Shown one piece after another: positions 37,006 to 43,847 of a stretch of DNA of 47,469 bases. This DNA comes from Idiomarina baltica OS145. Lineage in GTDB: Bacteria; Pseudomonadota; Gammaproteobacteria; Enterobacterales; Alteromonadaceae. Under the pieces are notes generated by a model. The model ran no database searches, was not told where the DNA came from, and saw nothing but the letters and a program-made list of their open reading frames with translations. The stretch spans positions 60,072 to 107,540 of the forward strand of contig NZ_CH672406.1 of assembly GCF_000152885.1 (NCBI RefSeq). The letters are read 5' to 3'. The translations under genes were made by a program, and so were the position numbers. The stretch's first letter is position 1; each line of letters opens with the position of its first letter.

Positions 37006-37879
37006 AAGCAATTGCTCCTTTGCCTACTCCCTCGAACGCTCTAACCCGTACACGTTGCTCAGGATGGTCTTGTTTGATTTTTGCAGCAATAAACTCTGCA
37101 ATACACTCCACCGTAGAGTCCGAATCAATAAAATCGTTCTCACTCTTAGGTACGATCAATTCAAACAAGCCTTGATCAGCAACATAACTGTAACCCACAT
37201 GAGTCGCTTCACTCAGCTGCTTAGCCGATTCTGACCGCTGTAACCGTTTAATCTCTGCTTTGTCTTCTTCTGAACCAATGTAAATATCAGCCCATCGCTC
37301 AGACCATTGTTTCTCGAGCACTGGTTGACGAATATTATCCAACGCAATTTGAATTTTTGAACGGTGACCGTGAGCGATACGCTGGCAGTTACCGTCATGC
37401 TTCTTGAGCCCATGCGTATAATGATAATAGAAGCCATCGATTGCTTCGGGGCGCAGCGACAAGCGCAATCCTTGTACGTTACCGGGCAATTCGCGTTTTA
37501 TTACTGCGCGTAAGTAGTCGGTCACGGTCAGTGCATCCACTTTTTCCGCATCGATATAAGCAAAGGCTTCAGCAGGACAAAATAGATGAATCGAGCGCCC
37601 TTCGGGACGCATAAAGTCAACCCAGTGAGACTCGTCGTCATCAGAGTGTGTGACACGTGTGTATGCGTGGCTACTCGGTACCAGTAGCTTATGATCAACT
37701 GACCGATCAATAATCGCTTTGATCTGCTTCTTCACGCGACCAAAATCAAGCACCATCGACTGTTCATTAAGTGAGCCATCGAGCTCAATATCTACAATCC
37801 AGCTTTCGCCCACGATGCCGCGCTCGGCACATAGGTAAGAACAATCAATCACGGTCAAATCATCTACAAATAACAGCAT
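36998..37879 (-). CDS. Tandem 6-pyruvoyl-tetrahydropterin synthase-like protein
   Basis: The 293-residue protein contains two PTPS (QueD-like) folds in a row. The first (about 1-145) has Cys17, then GES (24-26) where QueD has the zinc-binding HGH, followed by MVLDFGRVKKQI and the catalytic Asp62-His63 (DHKLL). The second (about 148-293) has zinc-type His156, Cys165 and HGH at 170-172, then DSTVECIAEFI and the C-terminal Glu283, but no DHxxL block. Each half therefore lacks part of the active site that the other keeps. Relatives of this length occur in Alteromonadales and are annotated as 6-carboxytetrahydropterin synthases. Whether it acts in queuosine synthesis is not established here. Confidence 0.82.
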   Translation of the reverse strand: MLLFVDDLTVIDCSYLCAERGIVGESWIVDIELDGSLNEQSMVLDFGRVKKQIKAIIDRSVDHKLLVPSSHAYTRVTHSDDDESHWVDFMRPEGRSIHLFCPAEAFAYIDAEKVDALTVTDYLRAVIKRELPGNVQGLRLSLRPEAIDGFYYHYTHGLKKHDGNCQRIAHGHRSKIQIALDNIRQPVLEKQWSERWADIYIGSEEDKAEIKRLQRSESAKQLSEATHVGYSYVADQGLFELIVPKSENDFIDSDSTVECIAEFIAAKIKQDHPEQRVRVRAFEGVGKGAIAYA

Positions 37880-37912
37880 AGCTCTCGCTTACATCTCATA
37901 AAAATCGGTTCA

Positions 37913-37918
37913 ATTATA
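37913..37918 (-). promoter_or_regulatory. -10 box upstream of the PTPS-M23 pair
   Basis: TATAAT on the minus strand, 34 bases before the PTPS start codon. The matching -35 position (TGCGTA) is weak and lies within a small GGGT/ACCC inverted repeat. Confidence 0.4.
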
Positions 37919-37956
37919 ACGCTATTCATTGGGTTACGCACCCAGTGCTCATCGGC

Positions 37957-38619
37957 TTAAACAATAATTTTCAGTTCGCTGAGTACATCAATGAATAAAT
38001 GCACAGCGAGGGCAATCAATAACACACCCATGAGTCGATCAACCCAGTGCATGTAACGCCACACGCGTTTAAATACGCGCTCCGACGACAGCACTCGGGA
38101 CAGAAACAAAAACCATACGCCCGTGGCGAGAATTAAATAAATGGCATAGCTTAACTGCCAAGCAAATGGTGTGTCAGGGCTAATCACTACAGTAAACAAT
38201 GTCAGAAAGAACAACGTTGCTTTGACATTCAACCCATTAGTAATAAAGCCCGTCATAAACGCGCGCCTTTCAGACGGACGTTGCGGGTCGTGCTCATGGG
38301 TGTCGGGCGCAGGTTTCGGTTTTGACTGCAATGCGCCCACGCCCATGTAGGCTAAATAGAGCGCACCCGCTGTCAAAATAGCTGCATATAACCACTGCGT
38401 TTGTTTAATAATAATGGCTACACCCACCAGTGAATAAGTCACATGCAAAATAATACCTGCGGCTACGCCCAAGCTCACAAACGCGCCGATTTTGCGACCG
38501 TAAGATAAGCTATAACGCGTCACCACCGCGAAGTCTGGACCAGGACTTGCAACGGCGAGCAGATGATAGGTGGCAATAGTAATAAACTCAGCCCAATAAG
38601 ACACGACTTGCGCCTCCAT
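37957..38619 (-). CDS. LysE/RhtB family amino-acid exporter
   Basis: A 220-residue inner-membrane protein with six hydrophobic segments. The LysE/RhtB signature is clear: VASPGPDFAVVTRYSLSYGRKIG near 23-45 and the central loop before FITNGLNVKATLFFLTLF. Members export amino acids, homoserine or homoserine lactones; the substrate here is unknown. A charged loop of about 20 residues (KPKPAPDTHEHDPQRP) sits between segments 3 and 4. It is divergent from the LysR gene 51 bases away, the usual layout when a LysR protein controls its neighbour. Confidence 0.92.
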   Translation of the reverse strand: MEAQVVSYWAEFITIATYHLLAVASPGPDFAVVTRYSLSYGRKIGAFVSLGVAAGIILHVTYSLVGVAIIIKQTQWLYAAILTAGALYLAYMGVGALQSKPKPAPDTHEHDPQRPSERRAFMTGFITNGLNVKATLFFLTLFTVVISPDTPFAWQLSYAIYLILATGVWFLFLSRVLSSERVFKRVWRYMHWVDRLMGVLLIALAVHLFIDVLSELKIIV

Positions 38620-38628
38620 GCAATTAAG

Positions 38629-38645
38629 GTTAACTTTTAGTTAAC
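38629..38645. promoter_or_regulatory. Candidate LysR operator between lysE and lysR
   Basis: GTTAACT and AGTTAAC form a perfect inverted repeat with 7-bp arms and a 3-base centre. The TTAAC-N5-GTTAA pattern fits the T-N11-A rule of LysR binding sites. It lies 9 bases before the lysE start codon and 25 bases before that of the LysR gene. Confidence 0.55.
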
Positions 38646-38670
38646 TCAAATTAAATAAAACTGGTCAACT

Positions 38671-39570
38671 ATGAGCACTAAATCAAACTTATCGCTGAAT
38701 GCTCTGCGCGTGTTTGACGTCGCGGCGCGTGCAGGCACCTTCAAACAAGCCGCTCAGCAGTTGGGCGTCACCCAAGCGGCTGTCACACGACAGATTCAGA
38801 CACTCGAAAATCAGTTAGGCATGCGCTTATTTCAACGCGACAACCGTGTTCATGCACTAACGCCGGCGGGATTAGAGCTTGCCCCCGCACTCGAAAGTAT
38901 TTTTCGCGAGTTAGATCACACCATACAACGTGCCCGCTCCACCGCGGATCATAACATTACCCGGCTTACACTGGCTATTAGTTCTGAGCGTCTACGTTAC
39001 TGGCTACAAGATCGCCTTGCTGACTTTCACTCGATTTACCCACATATCCAACTCAGCTTTGTTCGTAGCGATGAGCAAGTCAATGATGCACAGCAAGCTG
39101 ACTGGGCGAGTCAAATTCAACACGAAAACATTGATCTGCTTATCAGCCAAAGTCTTTTACGGGATACGCAAATACAGCAAACCACACTCTATAAACCGAG
39201 TTATGTCGCGATCAGCCCCGATGCAAATTGTGACTCGACTCAGGCAACGTGGTTTGTCGATAAGGCACACCCCATGCATCAACGAGTGATAGAACAGCAC
39301 ACAAACCGCACTCACCCGCTGACTATTAATCAATGTGCCGATACGACTATGGCGCTCGACTTGGCACACACATATCAAGGAGTGGCTATTGTCGATGAAC
39401 AACTGACACAGCATCCATCATTATCAGACTGGCACACTTTGGGCAAAACTGAGTCGTCACGGAGTGTAGCTGTGTATGCGCAGTATCGTAAAAAGCGTCG
39501 CTATTCCGTTGCGCTCGTCGCGCTACTTAACTGGCTTAAGTTACAAGTCAAAGATATCGATGCATCCTAG
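38671..39570 (+). CDS. LysR family transcriptional regulator
   Basis: The 299-residue protein has the N-terminal winged helix-turn-helix (LNALRVFDVAARAGTFKQAAQQLGVTQAAVTRQI, about 9-42) with the family's LF-RD pattern following (RLFQRDNRV). Next comes the linker helix and a substrate-binding domain from about 95 on. The helix-turn-helix wording resembles GcvA-like members. The effector is unknown. It is divergent from the LysE exporter, with a palindrome between them, so it probably senses the exported compound. The GNAT gene follows after 11 bases and may be cotranscribed. Confidence 0.92.
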   Translation: MSTKSNLSLNALRVFDVAARAGTFKQAAQQLGVTQAAVTRQIQTLENQLGMRLFQRDNRVHALTPAGLELAPALESIFRELDHTIQRARSTADHNITRLTLAISSERLRYWLQDRLADFHSIYPHIQLSFVRSDEQVNDAQQADWASQIQHENIDLLISQSLLRDTQIQQTTLYKPSYVAISPDANCDSTQATWFVDKAHPMHQRVIEQHTNRTHPLTINQCADTTMALDLAHTYQGVAIVDEQLTQHPSLSDWHTLGKTESSRSVAVYAQYRKKRRYSVALVALLNWLKLQVKDIDAS

Positions 39571-39581
39571 GAGTCGCCAAT

Positions 39582-40055
39582 ATGCCCAATTCCAGCCTAA
39601 AGACTGAGCGCTTTAATTTAGATCGTCACGCGATTGCAAAGGTGGTATCTATCGAACAACAGCTCTACGATAACCTCGCCTATCCTGAACTATTGTTCTA
39701 TCAGGCCGCACATCAATGGCCGAACTCTCAGTTTATTTGTCGTGATAACAATGACATCCTTGCGTATGCCATGTACGCGCCGGCCGAAAAGGCCAATACA
39801 TTATGGTTGATGTCCGCCGCAGTAAAGCCAGGTTGCCAAGGCCGTGGCGTGGGCACAAAACTGTTAAGCGATAGTTTGCGTAGTTTAGATGAGCAGGGGG
39901 TGACATGTGTCCTTCTAAGCGTCGCCCCAAGCAACGCAGCCGCAATCAGCGTATACCAAAAACTTGGTTTCGAAGTTGTTAGAAAGGCTGAGCATTACCT
40001 TGGGCTGCGTGAACACAGACTCATAATGCAGAGGAAAATCACAAACAAGGAATAG
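39582..40055 (+). CDS. GNAT family N-acetyltransferase
   Basis: A 157-residue single-domain acetyltransferase. The acetyl-CoA binding motif CQGRGVGTKLLSDSL (near 84-98) fits Q/RxxGxG/A, and LSVAPSNAAAISVYQKLGF (near 116-134) is the RimI-like C-terminal block. The substrate is unknown; ribosomal protein or small-molecule amines are both possible. AGGAG precedes the ATG. It lies 11 bases after the LysR gene and 2 bases before the permease gene. Confidence 0.88.
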   Translation: MPNSSLKTERFNLDRHAIAKVVSIEQQLYDNLAYPELLFYQAAHQWPNSQFICRDNNDILAYAMYAPAEKANTLWLMSAAVKPGCQGRGVGTKLLSDSLRSLDEQGVTCVLLSVAPSNAAAISVYQKLGFEVVRKAEHYLGLREHRLIMQRKITNKE

Positions 40056-40057
40056 CC

Positions 40058-41290
40058 ATGAATTTTTTACAAGAGTGGGCAAATGCAGCACACACCAGTG
40101 TTGGCTTCTTTTGGATGGCGTTGTGGGCGTTCGCGCTCGGATACCTCATAAGTAGTCTTATTCAGGTCATGGTCAGTCGTGGACATATGAAAAGCCTGAT
40201 GGGTGACGACTCGGCTAAATCGATGACACTCGGCACTTTTTTTGGGTTCATTTCGAGCTCGTGCAGTTTCGCAGCACTTTCAACAACACGCGCTTTGTTT
40301 AATAAAGGCGCCTCCTTCCCCGCCTCCATGGCATTTTTACTTGCATCCACGAACCTCGTTATCGAACTCGGATTTGTGATTGCGATCTTCTTGAGTTGGC
40401 AGTTTGTCGCAGGTGAATATATTGGTGGCGTGTTACTTATCGCTTTTGCTTGGCTGTATATTAAACTGACATCACCTACGGGTTTGATTAAATCGGCTCG
40501 CAAAAACGAAAACGCAGAAGATGAGGACAACTCAACGAAGCCATGGAGCGCCTTACTGACACGCGAAACATGGCAACAAGTCGCAAAAAAATACCAAATG
40601 GAATGGCAGATGGTGTGGCAAGACGTGCTTCTTGGCTTCACTGCTGCGGGTATCATTTCCGCCTTTGTACCCAGTGAGTTTTTCAACTGGTTATTCCAAG
40701 GTTCTGGTGCCAATGTCGCTGATGCTTCGTTTTTGGAAGTGCTACAACAGACCATTGTGGGTCCTTTAGCCGCGTTCTTCACCTTTATTGGTTCAATGGG
40801 TAACATTCCGCTCGCCGCAGTGCTATACGGTGAGGGGGTCGCCTTTGCGGGCGTCATGGCATTTATATTCTCCGACTTAATCGTATTGCCAGTGTTGCGT
40901 ATCAACGCTAAGTACTACGGTTGGAAAATGGCGTTATACATTGCCCTGATGTTATTCGTCTGTTTGGTATTAACCGCCTTAACGCTGCATTATGGCTTGT
41001 TTGCTTTTGACGCCTTGCCCGACCATTCCCAACAACAAAAAATCACCGAACGCGCGTTCTTCTCGGTCGACTACGGGTTCATTCTTAACCTGATCTTTTT
41101 AGCTGTGAGCGCGGGTTTAATCTATTTGACTCAGCGGCAGAAAAAGCAACATAACCATCACGAACATCATCATCACCATGATCACGACCATGGTAGCAGT
41201 AACTCATGGCGCGACTATCTGATGAACGGTCTTTGTATTATTGCCGGCGTTTGGTTGATTGCAGGTCTGATACTGTATGGGACGCTTTAA
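40058..41290 (+). CDS. Permease of the DUF318/ArsP (YraQ-like) family with His-rich loop
   Basis: A 410-residue inner-membrane protein with eight or more hydrophobic segments. Visible family blocks are FFGFISSSCSFAALSTTRALFNKG and FPASMAFLLASTNLV in the first half, and the repeat-like GSMGNIPLAAVLYGEGVAFAGVMAF in the second half. Some relatives (ArsP) export organoarsenicals, and many are associated with metal responses. A loop before the last segment has ten histidines in 14 residues (365-378), suggesting metal binding. Its stop shares a base with the alkB start (TAATG). Substrate unknown; a metal or metalloid is a reasonable guess. Confidence 0.85.
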   Translation: MNFLQEWANAAHTSVGFFWMALWAFALGYLISSLIQVMVSRGHMKSLMGDDSAKSMTLGTFFGFISSSCSFAALSTTRALFNKGASFPASMAFLLASTNLVIELGFVIAIFLSWQFVAGEYIGGVLLIAFAWLYIKLTSPTGLIKSARKNENAEDEDNSTKPWSALLTRETWQQVAKKYQMEWQMVWQDVLLGFTAAGIISAFVPSEFFNWLFQGSGANVADASFLEVLQQTIVGPLAAFFTFIGSMGNIPLAAVLYGEGVAFAGVMAFIFSDLIVLPVLRINAKYYGWKMALYIALMLFVCLVLTALTLHYGLFAFDALPDHSQQQKITERAFFSVDYGFILNLIFLAVSAGLIYLTQRQKKQHNHHEHHHHHDHDHGSSNSWRDYLMNGLCIIAGVWLIAGLILYGTL

Positions 41291-41919
41291 TGTCTCTGTT
41301 AGACGCGTCTGGACCCATTGAGTTTGCGCCTGGGGCATGGCTCTTGCCGAATCATGCCTCAGAGCAAGCTGCGGATATACTGGCGGCGATACGTGAGTGT
41401 GTGCGTCAAGCGCCGCTTCGTCATTTCATGACGCCCGGTAATAAGCCTATGTCAGTGCTGAGCAGTAACTGCGGTGATTTTGGGTGGGTTTCGGATAGCA
41501 AAGGCTACCGCTATCAAGCAACCGACCCCAAGTCAGATAAACCTTGGCCTGACATTCCGTCGATTTTGCTTAATGACGCAACACAAGTCGCTGAACAAGC
41601 AGGTTATCCAGAGTTTTTACCTAATGCCTGCTTAATAAACGTCTACAAACCGGGTGCTAAAATGGGACTACACCAAGATCGCGATGAGTCCGACCTAAAC
41701 GAGCCGGTCGTCTCTTATTCATTTGGCTTGCCCGCGCGCTTTATTTGGGCAGGCCAAACACGCACCGGCACGAAACAACGTCTGCCGCTTAATCACGGTG
41801 ATGTATTAGTTTGGGGCGGTCCTAGCCGACTTAATTATCACGGTATTGATAAACTGGTCGAAGGCACCCACCCGCTCACCCAACAAACACGTGTCAATCT
41901 AACATTAAGAAAAGCTTAA
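41290..41919 (+). CDS. alkB: DNA/RNA alkylation repair dioxygenase AlkB
   Basis: AlkB is an Fe(II)/2-oxoglutarate dioxygenase that removes methyl groups from 1-methyladenine and 3-methylcytosine. The 209 residues match E. coli (216). Iron ligands His128 and Asp130 (HQDRDE) and His184 (NYHGI) are present, and so are the 2-oxoglutarate-binding arginines 201 and 207 (RVNLTLRKA). The frame is open further upstream, but ATG 41290, overlapping the permease stop, gives the family length. E. coli alkB follows ada; no ada homologue is here, so control by the adaptive response is uncertain. Confidence 0.95.
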   Translation: MSLLDASGPIEFAPGAWLLPNHASEQAADILAAIRECVRQAPLRHFMTPGNKPMSVLSSNCGDFGWVSDSKGYRYQATDPKSDKPWPDIPSILLNDATQVAEQAGYPEFLPNACLINVYKPGAKMGLHQDRDESDLNEPVVSYSFGLPARFIWAGQTRTGTKQRLPLNHGDVLVWGGPSRLNYHGIDKLVEGTHPLTQQTRVNLTLRKA

Positions 41920-41935
41920 TTTTTTCTGATCCTTT

Positions 41936-41955
41936 TACATACAGTCACGTATGTA
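41936..41955. promoter_or_regulatory. Operator-like inverted repeat upstream of the pagL-like gene
   Basis: TACATAC and GTATGTA are perfect 7-bp arms around a 6-base centre, and a further GTATGT copy lies at 41965-41970. The half-sites resemble those of TetR-type operators such as the E. coli AcrR box. No TetR gene lies in the window. Confidence 0.45.
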
Positions 41956-41983
41956 TCATTACCTGTATGTGAGAGGAAGTAGT

Positions 41984-42511
41984 ATGAGCAGTATCAAAAC
42001 CGCGGCTGTCGCATTGGCAGCCGCAACCTTTTTATTACCTGTAAAAGCCGATGAATGGCACGTATCAGCTTCGTATTCCACCGACCAATTGCGTGGTGCA
42101 CGAATCGGCTACCGCACTGAGAGTACGCAATTCAGCTTTTTGGATTGGGCAGGCAGCCCGCAAGTAAGTCTCGAGATGGGTCTCAATCATTGGCAGGACT
42201 CAAACGACACGTCCGACAATATCACCGCACTGACCGTGTCACCTGTGTTTCAATGGCAATTGACCGAAAGCGCCACGCCACTGTATTTAGAGGCTGGCAT
42301 CGGCGGTAGTTATTTTGATAAAACCCGTATTGGTGACCGCCGTTTATCAACACAGTTTCAATTTGAAGATCGTGTTGGCTTCTCTTGGCAGTATAGCGCT
42401 CACAGTAAAGCAAGAATTACAGTACAGTACTCCCATTATTCCAATGCAGATATCGAAAGACCCAACGACGGATTGGACTTTTATTCGATTTATTGGGTAT
42501 TACCTATATGA
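41984..42511 (+). CDS. PagL-like lipid A 3-O-deacylase (acyloxyacyl hydrolase)
   Basis: An outer-membrane beta-barrel enzyme that would remove the 3-position acyl chain from lipid A. The 175-residue precursor has a signal peptide of about 22 residues (ending VKA). The mature part alternates polar and hydrophobic residues as in an eight-strand barrel. The catalytic pair is His151 and Ser153 in SHYSNADIERPN. In the position expected for the acid of the triad I see Asp165 rather than a clear glutamate, so the third residue is uncertain. ATG 41984 follows GAGAGGAAG; a longer frame from 41951 lacks such a site. The protein ends in Trp-Val-Leu-Pro-Ile. Confidence 0.82.
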   Translation: MSSIKTAAVALAAATFLLPVKADEWHVSASYSTDQLRGARIGYRTESTQFSFLDWAGSPQVSLEMGLNHWQDSNDTSDNITALTVSPVFQWQLTESATPLYLEAGIGGSYFDKTRIGDRRLSTQFQFEDRVGFSWQYSAHSKARITVQYSHYSNADIERPNDGLDFYSIYWVLPI

Positions 42512-42534
42512 ATACGTTAGCAAAGGAGGCAATT

Positions 42535-43326
42535 ATGATTCCCCAGTTTGGTATGGGCACCTTTAGATTGGAAGGACAGGAACTCACCGACCTCGTTAGT
42601 GCTGCCATTGATATGGGTTACGAGCACATCGATACCGCGCAATTTTATGGTAATGAAGCCGATGTGGGTAAAGCACTCGCTCAACACACCAATAAGGACG
42701 TGTTTGTCACGACCAAAGTATGGTACGAAAAGCTCGCTTATCAAGACGTGCTTGATTCGCTGCAAGTGAGCCGCGATAAACTGCAACGCGACACCATCGA
42801 TCTCGCGCTGATTCATTGGCCCTCGCCGAATGACGAAGTGCCTGTTGAGGAGACCTTAGACGCGCTGCAGAAAGCCCAGCAAGATGGGTTAATTAAGCAC
42901 CTAGGTGTGTCCAATTTCACCATCGATTTGTTAAATCGTGCGGCGGCGCATGTGGGGAAAGATGAAATCCTCACCAACCAGATCGAGGTCCACCCATTCT
43001 TTCAAAACCATGCGATAACAGATGCCTGTAAACAAATGGGCGTTAAAGTTACGGCTTATTTACCGTTGGCAAAAGGCGCGGTAATGGATAACTCAGTGAT
43101 GCAAAATATTGCTGAGAAACACAATGTCTCGCCGGCACAAGTCGCTATTGCATGGCAATTGGCGAATGACTATATCGCGATTCCGTCAACCACCAAGGTG
43201 GACCACTTGAAATCGAATTTTGATGCGCAAAGCTTAAAACTCGACCAAGATGACATGAAGGCAATCGCGGATATTGACAAAGACGATCGTCTCATCGATC
43301 CCGATTTCTCGCCTGATTGGGACTAA
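42535..43326 (+). CDS. dkgB: Aldo/keto reductase, DkgB type
   Basis: An NADPH-dependent reductase; E. coli DkgB reduces methylglyoxal and 2,5-diketo-D-gluconate. The 263-residue protein aligns with E. coli DkgB (267 aa): GTFRL, AIDTAQ-like HIDTAQFYGNEADVGKA, the catalytic Asp-Tyr-Lys-His set (Asp in DTAQ, Tyr in QFYGN, Lys in TTKVW, His in LIHWPSPNDEVPVEE) and VSNFTIDLL. It ends PDWD like E. coli's PEWD. AAAGGAGG five bases before ATG 42535 fixes the start; the longer frame from 42493 is rejected. It follows the pagL-like gene by 23 bases. Confidence 0.93.
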   Translation: MIPQFGMGTFRLEGQELTDLVSAAIDMGYEHIDTAQFYGNEADVGKALAQHTNKDVFVTTKVWYEKLAYQDVLDSLQVSRDKLQRDTIDLALIHWPSPNDEVPVEETLDALQKAQQDGLIKHLGVSNFTIDLLNRAAAHVGKDEILTNQIEVHPFFQNHAITDACKQMGVKVTAYLPLAKGAVMDNSVMQNIAEKHNVSPAQVAIAWQLANDYIAIPSTTKVDHLKSNFDAQSLKLDQDDMKAIADIDKDDRLIDPDFSPDWD

Positions 43327-43337
43327 CGAGTTCGTAG

Positions 43338-43364
43338 TAGGTAGCGTACACAGTGCGCTGCCTA
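43338..43364. terminator. Hairpin after dkgB
   Basis: A 9-bp stem with one G-T pair (TAGGTAGCG/CGCTGCCTA) and a 9-base loop, starting 11 bases after the dkgB stop. No T run follows on the plus strand, so it is a weak or factor-assisted terminator. Confidence 0.45.
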
Positions 43365-43392
43365 TTGAACATCGCTTAAGTTCTGGCACAAT
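43365..43392 (+). promoter_or_regulatory. Promoter of the scs-like cluster
   Basis: TTGAAC (43365-43370), a 16-base spacer and CACAAT (43387-43392), about 32 bases before the first ORF of the cluster. Confidence 0.45.
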
Positions 43393-43424
43393 GCAGGTAA
43401 TAAAATTGAATAATCAGCGGTGCC

Positions 43425-43796
43425 ATGACCCCTCTTTCTAAACAACAAAAGCCCTCTTTTATTGCGGTATGTGTCGCACTCACCTTGGTGTTTGTGTTGT
43501 GTTGGGGTAACCGTTTCAGTCTCATTAAAACCTGCCAGCTGAGTGACCAACATAGTACCGTCACAGCATCGCTTGATTCGAGTAATAAGACACCTCAAGC
43601 GAGCCATAAACAGTGTGAGCACGCCTCACACTTGCTCAAAGTCAGTCAATTAGATATCAGCGCACTGGCATTATTTGTTGCGTTTATTGGCTTTGTACTC
43701 TTTTCCAAAAGCAATACGCCAGCACCTAGCTATGCACAGCGATTCGCAAAACCTAAGCGAAGGTGCCACACCCTCTTCTGCTTATTTCTGGAATAG
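43425..43796 (+). CDS. Small Cys/His-containing membrane protein, ScsA position
   Basis: A 123-residue protein with two hydrophobic segments (about 12-27 and 78-94). Between them lies a hydrophilic stretch containing CQLSDQH, SHKQCEHASH and further His. The C-terminus has a basic patch and two more Cys. If the first segment crosses outward, the Cys/His loop is periplasmic. It has the place of scsA in the Salmonella scsABCD copper-tolerance cluster, but I cannot confirm homology. No strong Shine-Dalgarno sequence precedes ATG 43425. A terminator-like hairpin separates it from scsB. Confidence 0.65.
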   Translation: MTPLSKQQKPSFIAVCVALTLVFVLCWGNRFSLIKTCQLSDQHSTVTASLDSSNKTPQASHKQCEHASHLLKVSQLDISALALFVAFIGFVLFSKSNTPAPSYAQRFAKPKRRCHTLFCLFLE

Positions 43797-43801
43797 CTTC
43801 T

Positions 43802-43828
43802 TACGTTTGCCTCGAAAACGTATTTTTT
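43802..43828 (+). terminator. Terminator-like hairpin between the small ORF and scsB
   Basis: TACGTTT (43802-43808) and AAACGTA (43816-43822) pair around a 7-base loop and are followed by six T. It lies 6 bases after the small ORF and 20 bases before the scsB start codon. The stem is AT-rich, so read-through is likely; it could set the ratio of the genes or act as an attenuator. Confidence 0.5.
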
Positions 43829-43847
43829 AGCTATTTTAGGAGTATCA

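Noticed and set aside
40162-40905. A 247-codon open frame on the minus strand inside the permease gene
   Set aside because: It mirrors a well-supported membrane protein on the plus strand, has no ribosome binding site and gives a low-complexity product. It is a shadow frame.
41910-41930. AT-rich inverted repeat at the end of alkB as a terminator
   Set aside because: The stem would be almost entirely A-T pairs (AGAAAAA with TTTTTCT) and too weak to call.
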